In this document: one piece after another, positions 10,521-19,466 of the stretch
How positions within the stretch are numbered: the stretch's first letter is position 1
How the letters are laid out: each line of letters opens with the position of its first letter
Assembly (NCBI RefSeq): GCF_902506105.1
Contig: NZ_LR733304.1
Span: forward strand, 1,783,458-1,847,457
DNA length: 64,000 nt
From: Aeromicrobium sp. 9AM
GTDB lineage: Bacteria; Actinomycetota; Actinomycetes; Propionibacteriales; Nocardioidaceae
Direction: 5' to 3'
The notes under the pieces: generated by a model
Database searches by the model: none
The model's input: only the letters and a program-made list of their open reading frames with translations
What the model was told of the DNA's origin: nothing
Position numbers and translations under genes: made by a program

Positions 10521-13358
10521 TCAGACGACGATGCTCACGAGCTTGGGTGCCCGCACGATGACCTTGCGGATCTCGCGGCCGTCGATCGACCGTACGACGT
10601 TGGGCTCGGCCAGCGCGAGCGCGGTGAGCTCCTCGTCCGAGATGTCGGGGCTGACCTCGATCTTGCCGCGCACCTTGCCCAGCACCTGCACGACGCAGGT
10701 CACCGAGGCCGAGGTGAGGTGTGCCGGGTCGGCGACCGGGAACGGCTCGTGCGTCAGCGACTCGGCGTGTCCGAGCCGCGACCACAGCTCCTCACCGAGG
10801 TGCGGCGCGAGCGGCGCGAGCATCAGCACGAGCGGCTCGACGGCGGCCCGGCTGCGTACGCCGGCCTTGGTCAGGTGGTTCGTCAGCTCGATCAGCTTGG
10901 CGACAGCGGTGTTGAAGCGCATGTCATGCATGTCGCCGCGGACGCCGTCGATCGTGACGTTGAGGACGTGCAGCGTCGCTGCGTCCAGCTCGGAGTTGTC
11001 CGCGAGCAGCTCGCCCGTCTCCTCGTCGACGAGCAGCCGCCAGACGCGCTGCAGGAATCGCTGAGCGCCGACGACCGCACGGGTCTCCCACGGACGGGAC
11101 ACGTCGAGCGGGCCCATCGACATCTCGTAGACCCGGAACGTGTCGGCGCCGTACGCGTCGTACATCTCATCTGGCGTCACGACGTTCTTGAGGCTCTTGC
11201 CCATCTTTCCGTACTCGCGGTTGACCTGGGCGCCGTTGAACCAGTATGTCGGGTGGCCCGCGTCGTCGAGCTTCTCCTCGACCTGGTCGGCCGGGACGTA
11301 CGAGCCCCGGTCGTCGGTGTAGGCGTACGCCTGGATGTAGCCCTGGTTGAACAGCTTGCGGAACGGCTCCTCGCTGGAGACGTGGCCGAGGTCGAACAGC
11401 ACCTTGTGCCAGAATCGGGCATACAGCAGGTGCAGCACGGCGTGCTCGACGCCGCCGACGTAGAGGTCGACGCCACCGGTGTCGCCGGCCTCACGAGGAC
11501 CGAGCCAGTAGCGCTCGTTCTCCGGATCCGTGATCCGGTCCGGGTTGTGCGGGTCGGTGTAGCGCAGCTCGTACCACGACGACCCGGCCCAGTTGGGCAT
11601 CGTGTTGGTCTCGCGGCGGTACATCTTGGGCCCGTCGCCGAGATCGAGCTCGACGTTGACCCACTCCGGCACGCGGGCCAGTGGCGGCTCGGGGTTGCTG
11701 CCCGCGTCCTCCGGCTCGTACGTCTTGGGCGAGTAGTCCGGCACCTCCGGCAGCTCGACCGGCAGCATCGAGTCCGGCAGCGCGATCGGCTGGTCGGCCT
11801 CGTCGTAGACGATCGGGAACGGCTCGCCCCAGTAGCGCTGACGGCTGAACAGCCAGTCGCGCAACCGATACGTCGTGGTGCCCTCGCCGGCGCCGTGCAG
11901 CTGCAACCACGAGATGACCGCGGCCTTGGCCTCGTCGATCTCCATGCCGTCGAGGCTGAGCTCGTCGTTGGCCGAGTTGATGACCTTGCCCTGACCGGTC
12001 CAGGCGCCGCCGTCGAACCCTTCGGGCGCCTGCACCGTGTGGATGATCGGCAGCCCGTACGTCTCGGCGAACTCGTGGTCGCGCTCGTCGCCGCCGGGCA
12101 CCGCCATGATCGCGCCGGTGCCGTACCCCGTGAGCACGTAGTCGGCGATGAACACCGGGATCTCGGCACCGTTGACCGGGTTGACCGCGTAGGCGCCGGT
12201 GAAGACGCCGGTCTTCTCCTTGTTCTCCTGGCGCTCCAGGTCGGTCTTGGCCGCGGCCATGGCCCGGTATGCCGCGACGGCCTCCGTCGGCGTCTCCGCG
12301 CTGTTGGTCCACGGCCGCGGCGTGTCGTCGGGCCAAGCCTCGGCGGTGAGCTGGTCGACGAGGTCGTGCTCGGGCGCCAGGACCATGTAGGTCGCGCCGA
12401 AGATCGTGTCCGGCCGCGTCGTGAACACGTCGATCGGGGTTGCGAGCCCGTCGACCGGGAAGCTGATCCGTGCGCCGTGCGAGCGGCCGATCCAGTTGCG
12501 CTGCATGTTCTTGACCGACTCCGGCCAGTCCATGCGGTCCAGGTCGTCGATCAGGCGATCGGAGTAGGCAGTGATGCGCATCTTCCACTGCCTGAGGTTG
12601 CGGGTGAAGACCGGGAAGTTGCCGCGCTCGCTGCGTCCTTCGGCGGTGACCTCTTCGTTGGCGAGCACCGTGCCGAGGCCCGGGCACCAGTTGACCGGCG
12701 ATTCGTCGACGTACGCCAGGCGGACCGAGTCGATCAGCACGCTGCGCTCGATGGGCGTGAGGTCACCCCACGCCGTACCGTCCGGCGCCGTGCGGGCGCC
12801 CGACTCGTACTCGGCACGCAGCTCGCTGATCGGGCGCGCCCTGCCCTGCTCCTCGTCGTACCAGGACTCGAAGATCTGCACGAAGATCCACTGCGTCCAC
12901 CGCATGAAGTCGGGGTCGATCGTCGCGAAGCTGCGGCGCGGGTCGTGCGCCAGGCCGAGGCGGCGCAGCTGGCGGCGCATGTTGGCGATGTTGGACTCGG
13001 TGTTGGTGCGCGGGTGCTCGCCGGTCTGCACGGCGTGGATCTCAGCCGGCAGCCCGAATGCGTCGTAGCCCAGGGCGTGCAGCACGTTGTCGCCACGCAT
13101 ACGGCGGTAGCGGCCGACGACATCCGTCGCGATGTAGCCCAGCGGGTGACCGACGTGGAGGCCCGCGCCCGAGGGGTACGGGAACATGTCCATGATGAAG
13201 TACTTGTCGCCCGCGACGTCACCGGCGAGGTCGCCGACGGGGTTGGGCGCCTCGAACGTGCCGTCAGCCGCCCAGCGGTCCTGCCACCGCTGCTCGATCT
13301 CGCCCGCGAGAGCGCTCGTGTAGCGGTGGGGAGCCGGGGTCAGGTCAGGCGTGGTCAC
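10521..13358 (-). CDS. leuS: Leucyl-tRNA synthetase
   Basis: 945-residue class I aminoacyl-tRNA synthetase charging tRNA-Leu. The HIGH-type signature appears as [17 protein letters not shown], and the KMSKS-type motif as KMGKSLKN. The CP1 editing domain ([19 protein letters not shown]) and the C-terminal LeuS domain ([11 protein letters not shown]) are present. The GTG at 13356-13358 ([13 protein letters not shown]) fits the family N-terminus and lies 7 nt after a TAACAT box. The open frame continues about 130 codons upstream through repeat sequence and is not part of the protein. Confidence 0.97.
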   Translation of the reverse strand: MTTPDLTPAPHRYTSALAGEIEQRWQDRWAADGTFEAPNPVGDLAGDVAGDKYFIMDMFPYPSGAGLHVGHPLGYIATDVVGRYRRMRGDNVLHALGYDAFGLPAEIHAVQTGEHPRTNTESNIANMRRQLRRLGLAHDPRRSFATIDPDFMRWTQWIFVQIFESWYDEEQGRARPISELRAEYESGARTAPDGTAWGDLTPIERSVLIDSVRLAYVDESPVNWCPGLGTVLANEEVTAEGRSERGNFPVFTRNLRQWKMRITAYSDRLIDDLDRMDWPESVKNMQRNWIGRSHGARISFPVDGLATPIDVFTTRPDTIFGATYMVLAPEHDLVDQLTAEAWPDDTPRPWTNSAETPTEAVAAYRAMAAAKTDLERQENKEKTGVFTGAYAVNPVNGAEIPVFIADYVLTGYGTGAIMAVPGGDERDHEFAETYGLPIIHTVQAPEGFDGGAWTGQGKVINSANDELSLDGMEIDEAKAAVISWLQLHGAGEGTTTYRLRDWLFSRQRYWGEPFPIVYDEADQPIALPDSMLPVELPEVPDYSPKTYEPEDAGSNPEPPLARVPEWVNVELDLGDGPKMYRRETNTMPNWAGSSWYELRYTDPHNPDRITDPENERYWLGPREAGDTGGVDLYVGGVEHAVLHLLYARFWHKVLFDLGHVSSEEPFRKLFNQGYIQAYAYTDDRGSYVPADQVEEKLDDAGHPTYWFNGAQVNREYGKMGKSLKNVVTPDEMYDAYGADTFRVYEMSMGPLDVSRPWETRAVVGAQRFLQRVWRLLVDEETGELLADNSELDAATLHVLNVTIDGVRGDMHDMRFNTAVAKLIELTNHLTKAGVRSRAAVEPLVLMLAPLAPHLGEELWSRLGHAESLTHEPFPVADPAHLTSASVTCVVQVLGKVRGKIEVSPDISDEELTALALAEPNVVRSIDGREIRKVIVRAPKLVSIVV

Positions 13359-13365
13359 CGCCCGA

Positions 13366-13371
13366 ATGTTA
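13366..13371 (-). promoter_or_regulatory. -10 box of leuS (leaderless)
   Basis: TAACAT on the minus strand, 7 nt before the leuS GTG. With no leader there is no room for a tRNA-sensing T-box, so leuS is unlikely to be controlled in that way. Confidence 0.5.
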
Positions 13372-13403
13372 CCGGTGACGCGTCCACCGAAACCGACCGC
13401 GCC

Positions 13404-13492
13404 CCTTGAGCTTGTCGAAAGGAACCCGACCACTCGCCCCTTGAGCTTGTCGAAAGGAACCCGACCACTCGCTCCTTGAGCTTGTCGAAAGG
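13404..13492. repeat. Three tandem palindromic repeats, left flank of GIY-YIG gene
   Basis: The 19-mer CCTTGAGCTTGTCGAAAGG occurs at 13404-13422, 13439-13457 and 13474-13492, an exact 35-bp period with well-conserved spacers (GGAACCCGACCACTCGC type). The core is an imperfect palindrome (TTGAGCTTGTCGAA). The same element appears in opposite orientation on the other side of the GIY-YIG gene. Confidence 0.9.
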
Positions 13493-13547
13493 AACCCTGT
13501 GGAAATCCCGGGTGACGACAGGTCCGCAACGGACTTTCCTGAGCCTC

Positions 13548-13844
13548 ATGGCCCACGTCTACATCCTCGAGTGCTCCGACGGTTCCTACTACGTCGGCAG
13601 CACCCGCAACCTGGAGTCTCGACTCTGGCAGCACCAGCAGGGTCTGGGAGGCGCGTACACCAGCGCAAGACTTCCGGTGAAGCTCGTGTACGCATGTGAG
13701 TTCGCCAGCGTCGTCGACGCGTGGGGCGTCGAACGCAAGCTCCATGGCTGGTCCCGCGCGAAGCGTGAGGCCCTCATTCGCGGCGACTACGCCGCGCTAC
13801 CGAACCTCGCGCGGAATCACCAGGATCGTTCGCCCGGAGCCTGA
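13548..13844 (+). CDS. GIY-YIG endonuclease-domain protein (UPF0213-like)
   Basis: 98-residue single-domain GIY-YIG protein. The motif appears as [26 protein letters not shown], with the catalytic-type Tyr pairs, Arg, and a later Glu in [11 protein letters not shown]. Related stand-alone domains are predicted nucleases of unknown role. The ATG at 13548-13550 begins directly at the domain (MAHVYIL); the open frame extends upstream into the repeat array. No ribosome-binding site is clear. The gene is bracketed by inverted copies of one palindromic repeat, three tandem copies to the left and two clear plus one diverged to the right, suggesting a small repeat-bounded unit. Confidence 0.85.
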   Translation: MAHVYILECSDGSYYVGSTRNLESRLWQHQQGLGGAYTSARLPVKLVYACEFASVVDAWGVERKLHGWSRAKREALIRGDYAALPNLARNHQDRSPGA

Positions 13845-13848
13845 CCAT

Positions 13849-13929
13849 CGCTCGTTGAGCTAGTCGAAGCGAGTCCTTTCGACAAGCTCAAGGACCCAGT
13901 TGGAGCGTCCCTTCGACAAGCTCAAGGAG
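13849..13929. repeat. Palindromic repeats in inverted orientation, right flank of GIY-YIG gene
   Basis: CCTTTCGACAAGCTCAAGG at 13875-13893 and a near-copy (CCCTTCGACAAGCTCAAGG) at 13909-13927 are inverted copies of the left-flank element. A diverged copy (CTCGTTGAGCTAGTCGAAGCGAG) spans 13851-13873. The last copy overlaps the 3' end of the next gene and supplies its stop codon. Confidence 0.88.
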
Positions 13930-14182
13930 CGTCGGTCGACTCTGCGTCGTCGGGGACGATGACGGGGCGGAGCCTTGCCCACGCCATGAATGCGACGCCG
14001 ACGACGAGCATCCCGAGGCCCGCCCACAGGTTGATGTTGAGCCCGTCGCCCTTGGCGAGCTCCTTGTCGCTCGCGTTGAACACTCCGAGGAACGTGAGGA
14101 TCACGCCGTAGAGCCCGATCAGCCCGCCGATGATGAATCGGATGTCGAACAACCCGACCGTACGTTTGCCGTTGGCAGCCAT
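13922..14182 (-). CDS. Small two-helix membrane protein, symporter-linked
   Basis: 86-residue protein with two transmembrane helices (about residues 12-33, DIRFIIGGLIGLYGVILTFLG, and 50-68, NLWAGLGMLVVGVAFMAW). The ATG has an AAGGAG ribosome-binding site. It lies 10 bp downstream of the sodium/solute symporter gene on the same strand, so it is probably co-transcribed and may be an accessory subunit, as small membrane proteins accompany some such carriers. Its stop codon (13922-13924) falls inside the flanking palindromic repeat, so the C-terminus may have been altered by the repeat. Confidence 0.75.
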   Translation of the reverse strand: MAANGKRTVGLFDIRFIIGGLIGLYGVILTFLGVFNASDKELAKGDGLNINLWAGLGMLVVGVAFMAWARLRPVIVPDDAESTDAP

Positions 14183-14192
14183 GAGGTGCTCC

Positions 14193-15884
14193 TTACCAGA
14201 AGATCACGTTGAGGATGATGACCAGCACGAGGGCGACGCCGGCGAGCTTGGGTGGCGACTGCCACCACGGGAGGTGCACCTCGTCGGGATCGACGAGGGA
14301 CTCCTTGGGCGTCAGCGAGTAGACCAGGCCCTTGAGGTCCTCCTCGGCCTTGGGCCGCGTGAAGCTCGTGACCACGACGCTCACGATGATGTCGACGACG
14401 AACGCCGCGCCGGCGGCCACGAAGCTCGCGCCCTGACCGCTGACTCCCAGGACTCCCCAGCTCGCCGAGCCGAAGGTGTCCTCGCTGAGGAAGGCGACCA
14501 GCACTGCGGCGACCGTGCCCGACACGAGGCCGGTCCAGCCTGCGGTAGCGGTCATGCGCTTCCAGAACATGCCGAGGATGAACGTCGCGAACAACGGGGC
14601 GTTGAAGAAGCCGAAAAGGGTCTGCAGATAGTCCATCAGGTTGGAGTAGTTGGACGCGATGCCCGCCGTGCCGATCGCGATGAGCGTCGCCGCGACCGTC
14701 GCGATGCGTCCGACCCGCGTGTAGTAGGTATCCTCCTCGTCCTTCTTGACGTACTGCTGCCACAGGTCGTAGGAGAACACGGTGTTGAACGCCGAGATGT
14801 TGGCGGCCATGCCGGCCATGAACGAGGCGAGCAGCCCCGCGATCGCGATGCCGAGCATGCCGTTGGGCAGCAGGTCCTTCATGAGCAGCAAGATCGCGTC
14901 GTTGTACTTCACGTCGCCCTTGCCCGTCTCCTTGAGGTCGGCGAGCTTGGGGATGATGATCGCCGCGATCACGCCCGGGATGATGACGATGAACGGGATG
15001 AACATCTTGGGGAACGCGCCGATGATCGGTGCCCGCTTGGCCGCCGAGATCGAGTCGGACGCCATGGCACGCTGCACCTCGACGAAGTTGGTCGTCCAGT
15101 AGCCGAACGAGAGCACGAAGCCCAGGCCGAAGATGATGCCGATGACCGAGAGCAGCGGGCTGTCGATGCCCGTCAGGTCCGTGCCGGGCCACGACGAGAG
15201 CTGCTCCTGGCCGGGCTGGACCTTGTCCTTGATGCCCTCCCAGCCGCCGACCTTGTGCAACGCGACGATCGTGAGCGGCAGCAGCGCGGCCACGATGACG
15301 AAGAACTGCAGGACCTCGTTGTAGATCGCCGCCGACAGGCCGCCCAGAGCCGTGTACGACAGGACGATCGCGGCAGCCGCGACGAGGGAGACCCACAGAG
15401 GCCAGCCCAGCAGCCGGTTGACGATCGTGGCGAGCAGGTAGAGGTTGATGCCGGCGATCAACAGCTGCGCCACGGCGAAGCTGATCGCGTTGACCAGGTG
15501 GGCCCCGGTGCCGAACCGTTTCCGCATGAACTCCGGGACGCTGCGGACCCCCGAGCCGTAGTAGAACGGCATCATCACGATGCCGAGGAACAGCATCGCC
15601 GGGACGGCGCCGACCCAGAAGTAGTGGACCGTCGCCATGCCGAACTCGGCACCGTTGGCCGACATGCCCATGATCTCGACCGCGCCGAGGTTGGCCGAGA
15701 TGAACGCCAGACCCGTCACCCACGCCGGCAGCGACCGGCCGGACAGGAAGAAGTCGAGGCTCGTCGACACCTGGCGGCGAGCCATCAGGCCGATGCCCAC
15801 CACGACCATGAAGTAGAGCGCGACGATGATGTAGTCGACCGCGTTGGCGTCGAGCCGAAACGTGCTGTCGGCGGTGTGGATCAC
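14193..15884 (-). CDS. Sodium:solute symporter (SSS family)
   Basis: 563-residue polytopic carrier of the SSS family, using the sodium gradient to import sugars, organic acids or similar solutes. Typical blocks are DFFLSGRSLPAWVTGLAFISANLGAVEIMGMSANG, QLLIAGINLYLLATI, and FNTVFSYDLWQQYVKKD, with about 13-14 hydrophobic segments. The sequence looks closest to the glucose/galactose-type branch, but substrate is not certain. The GTG at 15882-15884 is chosen over the longer frame because GGAG is spaced 7 nt upstream. A small membrane protein gene follows 10 bp downstream. Confidence 0.88.
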   Translation of the reverse strand: MIHTADSTFRLDANAVDYIIVALYFMVVVGIGLMARRQVSTSLDFFLSGRSLPAWVTGLAFISANLGAVEIMGMSANGAEFGMATVHYFWVGAVPAMLFLGIVMMPFYYGSGVRSVPEFMRKRFGTGAHLVNAISFAVAQLLIAGINLYLLATIVNRLLGWPLWVSLVAAAAIVLSYTALGGLSAAIYNEVLQFFVIVAALLPLTIVALHKVGGWEGIKDKVQPGQEQLSSWPGTDLTGIDSPLLSVIGIIFGLGFVLSFGYWTTNFVEVQRAMASDSISAAKRAPIIGAFPKMFIPFIVIIPGVIAAIIIPKLADLKETGKGDVKYNDAILLLMKDLLPNGMLGIAIAGLLASFMAGMAANISAFNTVFSYDLWQQYVKKDEEDTYYTRVGRIATVAATLIAIGTAGIASNYSNLMDYLQTLFGFFNAPLFATFILGMFWKRMTATAGWTGLVSGTVAAVLVAFLSEDTFGSASWGVLGVSGQGASFVAAGAAFVVDIIVSVVVTSFTRPKAEEDLKGLVYSLTPKESLVDPDEVHLPWWQSPPKLAGVALVLVIILNVIFW

Positions 15885-15945
15885 GGTTGGTCTCCGTCTC
15901 CCGCGGGGCTTCACCCCACCCCCCTGGCGGGACCCTCAGCGCACG

Positions 15946-16467
15946 TTACCCCCGCTGAACCGGGGCCGCATTCCGACCGGCGAGCGTGTCGATCGACTCT
16001 CCGAGCTTGCGCAACAGACCTGCCAGTGTCTCCCGCTCGTCGGCACTCAACCCGGACAGCAGCCGCTCCTCGTTGGCGACGTGATCGACGACGGCCTCGT
16101 CCACGATCGTGCGTCCCTTGGCCGTCAGCTTGATGAGCCGGGCGCGCGCGTCGACCTCGCTGACGCGCCGCGTGACGAGCCCGGACCGCTCCAGCCGGTC
16201 GACCCGCTTGGTCACGGCGCCGGAGGTCACCATCATCGAGGCGCCGAGGTCGCCGGGCGACAGCTCGAACGGCTCGCCCGAGCGCCGGAGGGTCGCCAGC
16301 ACGTCGAACTCCCCGTCGCCGAGCCCACGCGAGGTGAAGACCGGGGCCAGGAGCGGGTCGAGGTCGGCCGCGAGCCGCGAGATGCGCCCGATGACGTGCA
16401 TCGGGCTCGCGTCGATGTCGGGTCGTTCGACTTCCCACTGCGCAACGATCAGGTCCACGATGTCCAT
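15946..16467 (-). CDS. MarR family transcriptional regulator
   Basis: 173-residue winged-helix regulator of the MarR family. The DNA-binding region is LSPGDLGASMMVTSGAVTKRVDRLERSGLVTR followed by the wing with DARARLIKLTAKG. It is divergent from an EamA-family exporter gene, and a 26-bp near-palindrome fills the gap and contains both -10 boxes. The likely job is to repress its own gene and the transporter, with an unknown ligand relieving repression. The ATG lies 6 nt after TAATAT, so the mRNA is probably leaderless. Confidence 0.92.
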   Translation of the reverse strand: MDIVDLIVAQWEVERPDIDASPMHVIGRISRLAADLDPLLAPVFTSRGLGDGEFDVLATLRRSGEPFELSPGDLGASMMVTSGAVTKRVDRLERSGLVTRRVSEVDARARLIKLTAKGRTIVDEAVVDHVANEERLLSGLSADERETLAGLLRKLGESIDTLAGRNAAPVQRG

Positions 16468-16473
16468 GGTTGC

Positions 16474-16499
16474 ATATTATCTTCCTGGGAAGGTATTAT
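16474..16499. promoter_or_regulatory. Divergent -10 boxes within a MarR operator palindrome
   Basis: Two 12-nt arms (16474-16485 and 16488-16499) around a TG centre match at 10 of 12 positions. The left arm contains TAATAT reading left (6 nt before the marR ATG); the right arm contains TATTAT reading right (7 nt before the ATG at 16507). Binding of a MarR dimer here would block both promoters. Confidence 0.75.
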
Positions 16500-16506
16500 G
16501 TCTTCC

Positions 16507-17487
16507 ATGGAAACTAACTCGTGGACCTGGCGCACACCCGCTGTCACGGTGGTCGCTCCGGTGGCTTGGGGCAGCACGTACGTCGTCACCGAGAACTTCC
16601 TCCCGCCGGACCGGCCCCTGTTCTCCGCCGCGGTCCGCGCGCTGCCGATCGGCCTGGTCATCGTCGCGGCCCGCGGCCAGCTCCCCCGCGGCTCCTGGTG
16701 GTGGAAGTCGCTCGTGCTGGGCACCTGCAACATGGGGCTCTTCTTCGCCCTCCTGTTCACCGCGGCGTACCGGCTGCCGGGCGGCCTCGCCTCCACCGTC
16801 ACCGCGATGTCACCCCTCGCGGTCATGCTCATCGCCGCCGTGCTGATCCGCGAACGCGCCACGATCGCCGGGATCGGCGGCGGCATCGTCGGCGTCGCCG
16901 GCGTCGCGCTCCTGGTGCTGCGCTCGGATGCGGCGATCGACCCGATCGGCCTGCTGGCGGCGATCGGCGCGGTGCTGGTCTCCGGGATCGGATTCGTCCT
17001 GGTCAAGCGGTGGGAGCGTCCGACAGACCTCATCACCGTCACCGGATGGCAGCTGACGGCCGCCGGCCTCGTGCTCGTGCCGATCGCGCTGCTCGTCGAG
17101 GGCCGTCCGCCCCACGTGGACGGCACCAACGTCATGGCGTACGTCTACCTGGGCACGATCGGCACCGGGTTGGCGTACGTGTGCTGGTTCCACGGGCTGA
17201 GCCGCATGCCGGCCGGCTCGACCGCGCTCGTCGGACTGGTCAACCCGGTCGTGGGCACGGCTCTGGGTGTCGCCGTGATGCACGAGGCCTTCGGACCCGC
17301 CCAGCTCCTCGGCGTCGTGCTCGTGCTCGGCGGAGTGCTCGCCGGCCAGCCCGCCGCCGTCTCAACCCTGCGCAGGCTGGTCCGCGACCGGACTCAGGGC
17401 AGGGCGCAGAACGCCTCGACCTTGTGGGTCGGGCCCGACACGATCAACTCGTCGGAGTGCGAGATCGAGGTCTCGGGCCGGGCGTAG
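16507..17487 (+). CDS. EamA family (drug/metabolite) transporter
   Basis: 326-residue exporter of the drug/metabolite transporter superfamily, with ten predicted helices in two EamA repeats (VVAPVAWGSTYVVTENFLPP; second repeat GIGFVLVKRWERP onward; GTGLAYVCWFHGLSRMPAGS). The ATG at 16507 is preferred to one at 16498 because 16498 lies inside the operator palindrome and 16507 is 7 nt after TATTAT. Substrate is unknown. The 3' end overlaps the convergent trkA gene by 94 bp (17394-17487). Confidence 0.88.
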   Translation: METNSWTWRTPAVTVVAPVAWGSTYVVTENFLPPDRPLFSAAVRALPIGLVIVAARGQLPRGSWWWKSLVLGTCNMGLFFALLFTAAYRLPGGLASTVTAMSPLAVMLIAAVLIRERATIAGIGGGIVGVAGVALLVLRSDAAIDPIGLLAAIGAVLVSGIGFVLVKRWERPTDLITVTGWQLTAAGLVLVPIALLVEGRPPHVDGTNVMAYVYLGTIGTGLAYVCWFHGLSRMPAGSTALVGLVNPVVGTALGVAVMHEAFGPAQLLGVVLVLGGVLAGQPAAVSTLRRLVRDRTQGRAQNASTLWVGPDTINSSECEIEVSGRA

Positions 17488-18065
17488 GTGAAGTCCTCAC
17501 CACGGGTCTTCACGCCGACGACCGTGATGCCGTACTTCTGGCGGAGTGCCGACTCGGCGAGGGTCTTGGCGCACGCCACCTGGGGCGTACGTGTCCGGGC
17601 GATCGCGAAGCCGTCGTCGAACTCGATGTAGTCGGTCATCGTGCCGGTCACGAGGTGAGCGACGCGCTTGCCCATGTCGGACTCCGGGCGTACGACGTGC
17701 GTCGCCCCGACCCGCTCGAGGATCGCGGCGTGCTTGCCGCTGATGGCCTTGGCCCAGATCTCCTTGACCCCGAGATCGGACAGGCTCAGCACCGTGAGGA
17801 CGCTGGCCTCGATGTCGGTGCCGATGCCGACGACCGCCCGGTGGAACTGCTCGGCACCGATCTGCCGCAGCGCCTCGGTGTCGGTGCTGTCGGCCGAGAC
17901 GACGTGCGTGAACTCCCCGGCGAACTTCTGGACGATGTCGGGCCGCTCGTCGACCGCCAGCACCTCGTGGCCGAGACGCACGAGCGACTTGGCGACGGAC
18001 GAGCCGAAGCGCCCCAGGCCGATGACGAGGACGGGGGCGGTCGGGGAGTCTGCGCTCTTAGCCAA
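17394..18065 (-). CDS. trkA: TrkA family potassium uptake regulatory protein
   Basis: 223-residue cytoplasmic RCK protein that gates a TrkH-type potassium channel in response to nucleotide. N-terminal Rossmann RCK_N domain has VLVIGLGRFGSSVAKSLVRLGHEVLAVD; a TrkA_C domain follows (about residues 140-223, TPQVACAKTLAESALRQKYGITVVGVKTRGEDF). It overlaps trkH by 8 bp, and the pair forms one operon. Stand-alone single-RCK subunits like this are usual partners of Ktr/Trk channels in Actinobacteria. Confidence 0.93.
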   Translation of the reverse strand: MAKSADSPTAPVLVIGLGRFGSSVAKSLVRLGHEVLAVDERPDIVQKFAGEFTHVVSADSTDTEALRQIGAEQFHRAVVGIGTDIEASVLTVLSLSDLGVKEIWAKAISGKHAAILERVGATHVVRPESDMGKRVAHLVTGTMTDYIEFDDGFAIARTRTPQVACAKTLAESALRQKYGITVVGVKTRGEDFTYARPETSISHSDELIVSGPTHKVEAFCALP

Positions 18066-19413
18066 TGATCGGTTGCTCCTCGGGAAGGCGGTACCTGGGG
18101 ACGCGCTGTCGGAGGACGAACGCGGACGCAGCCGTAATCGTGCCCACTCTGCCCAAGAACATCAAGACGATCAGCACGATCTGGGCGTCCGCAGGCAGAT
18201 CTGGGGTGATTCCGGTGCTGAGGCCGACGGTGGCGAACGCCGAGGTGCTCTCGAACAGCGCAGCATCGAACTCGATGTCGGTCATGAGCATGATCAGCAA
18301 CGTCGTCACCGAGACGAGCATGACCGCGAGGAGCGCGATCGTCAGCGCCGACCGGATGACCGCGGAGCTGATCGACCGGGTGCCGATCGTGACGTGCGGA
18401 TCGCCCCGGAGCTCGGCCAGGATGACGTACGCGAGCAGCAGGAACGTCGTGATCTTGATGCCGCCGGCGGTGCTCGCGCTGCCACCGCCGATGAACATCA
18501 TGACGACGCCGATGTTGAGGGTCTCCGGCCGCACCGATCCCCAGTCGAAGCTGTTGAGGCCGCCGGAGCGCGGCATGATCCCGCCCTCGATGCCCGACAC
18601 GATCTTGTGACCGAGCGGCAACCCGCCGAGCGTGTCGGGATTGCTCCACTCCAGGGCGAGGAACGCGATCGCGCCGACCAGCAGCAGCCCGATCGAGCCC
18701 CACACCGTCAACCGCGTGTGGATCGTCCAACGGGCCGGCGTACGCCACTCCTGGAAGAGCTCGGCGAGCACCGGGAAGCCGATCGCGCCGACGAACACCG
18801 CGAAGCAGATCGGGATGATGATCAGCCCGTCGCCCGCATAGCTCGTGAGGCTGTCGCGGTTGAGGGAGAAGCCGGCGTTGTTGAACGCCATGACGGAGTC
18901 GAACACCCCGTGCCACAGGGCGGTGGGCAGGTCGTCGAAGTAGTGCGCGCGGTAGCGGATGGTCAACACAGCAGCCGTCACCGACTGGAAGAACAACATC
19001 GTGACCGCGACGCGGCGAAACAGCGGGCGCACCTCACCGAGGCTCACGACGTGCATGTCGGCCTGGGCGACCAAGCGCGTGCGCAGACCGAGACGACCGC
19101 CGATGAACAGGCCCAGCACCGTGGCCAACGCGATGATGCCGAGGCCGCCGATCTCGACGAGCGCCAGCATGATGCCCTGCCCGGCGGGTGACCAGTACGT
19201 CCCGGTGTCGACCGTCGCCAGGCCCGTGACCGTGACCGCCGACGCCGACGTGAAGAACGCCGGCATGAAGCCCGCGGAGCCGTCGCCGGACCGCGCGAAC
19301 GGCAGCAGGAGCAGGATCGTGCCGATCAGGATCAGCGTCAGGAACGTCAGCGGCAACAGGCGCACGGGATGGGCGATCGCGGCAGGGATGCGAAGGCTCC
19401 GAGGGCGGGGCAC
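18058..19413 (-). CDS. trkH: TrkH family potassium uptake protein
   Basis: 451-residue membrane channel subunit with four selectivity-filter-like repeats (SASAVTVTGLATVDTGTYW; FDSVMAFNNAGFSL; GGGSASTAGGIKITTF; FESTSAFATVGLSTGI). It is shorter than E. coli TrkH and matches the KtrB-like branch, imported K+ being coupled to Na+ in some members. GTG start at 19411-19413, 6 nt after TAACGT, suggests a leaderless transcript. It is divergent from the TagF-like gene at 19467. Confidence 0.93.
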   Translation of the reverse strand: MPRPRSLRIPAAIAHPVRLLPLTFLTLILIGTILLLLPFARSGDGSAGFMPAFFTSASAVTVTGLATVDTGTYWSPAGQGIMLALVEIGGLGIIALATVLGLFIGGRLGLRTRLVAQADMHVVSLGEVRPLFRRVAVTMLFFQSVTAAVLTIRYRAHYFDDLPTALWHGVFDSVMAFNNAGFSLNRDSLTSYAGDGLIIIPICFAVFVGAIGFPVLAELFQEWRTPARWTIHTRLTVWGSIGLLLVGAIAFLALEWSNPDTLGGLPLGHKIVSGIEGGIMPRSGGLNSFDWGSVRPETLNIGVVMMFIGGGSASTAGGIKITTFLLLAYVILAELRGDPHVTIGTRSISSAVIRSALTIALLAVMLVSVTTLLIMLMTDIEFDAALFESTSAFATVGLSTGITPDLPADAQIVLIVLMFLGRVGTITAASAFVLRQRVPRYRLPEEQPIIG

Positions 19414-19419
19414 GCGATG

Positions 19420-19425
19420 ACGTTA
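19420..19425 (-). promoter_or_regulatory. -10 box of trkH-trkA (leaderless)
   Basis: TAACGT on the minus strand, 6 nt before the trkH GTG. Confidence 0.5.
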
Positions 19426-19453
19426 CCGCAGAGAACGCCACAGACCCGCGTGA

Positions 19454-19459
19454 TAATTT
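19454..19459 (+). promoter_or_regulatory. -10 box of first TagF-like gene (leaderless)
   Basis: TAATTT ends 7 nt before the ATG at 19467; no ribosome-binding site is present between them. Confidence 0.5.
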
Positions 19460-19466
19460 CGTCGGC

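Noticed and set aside
10470-13409. 979-codon open frame opposite leuS
   Set aside because: It mirrors leuS exactly and has the composition of an antisense frame (Arg/Val/Asp/His-rich). LeuS motifs are complete on the minus strand.
13404-13492. Possible CRISPR (three direct repeats with 35-bp period)
   Set aside because: The spacers are nearly identical, there are only three units, inverted copies lie on the far side of the next gene, and no cas genes are present. It is a palindromic repeat array.
13359-13548. T-box or other leader controlling leuS
   Set aside because: The leuS GTG is 7 nt after a -10 box, and no T-box elements were seen; the upstream DNA is the repeat array.
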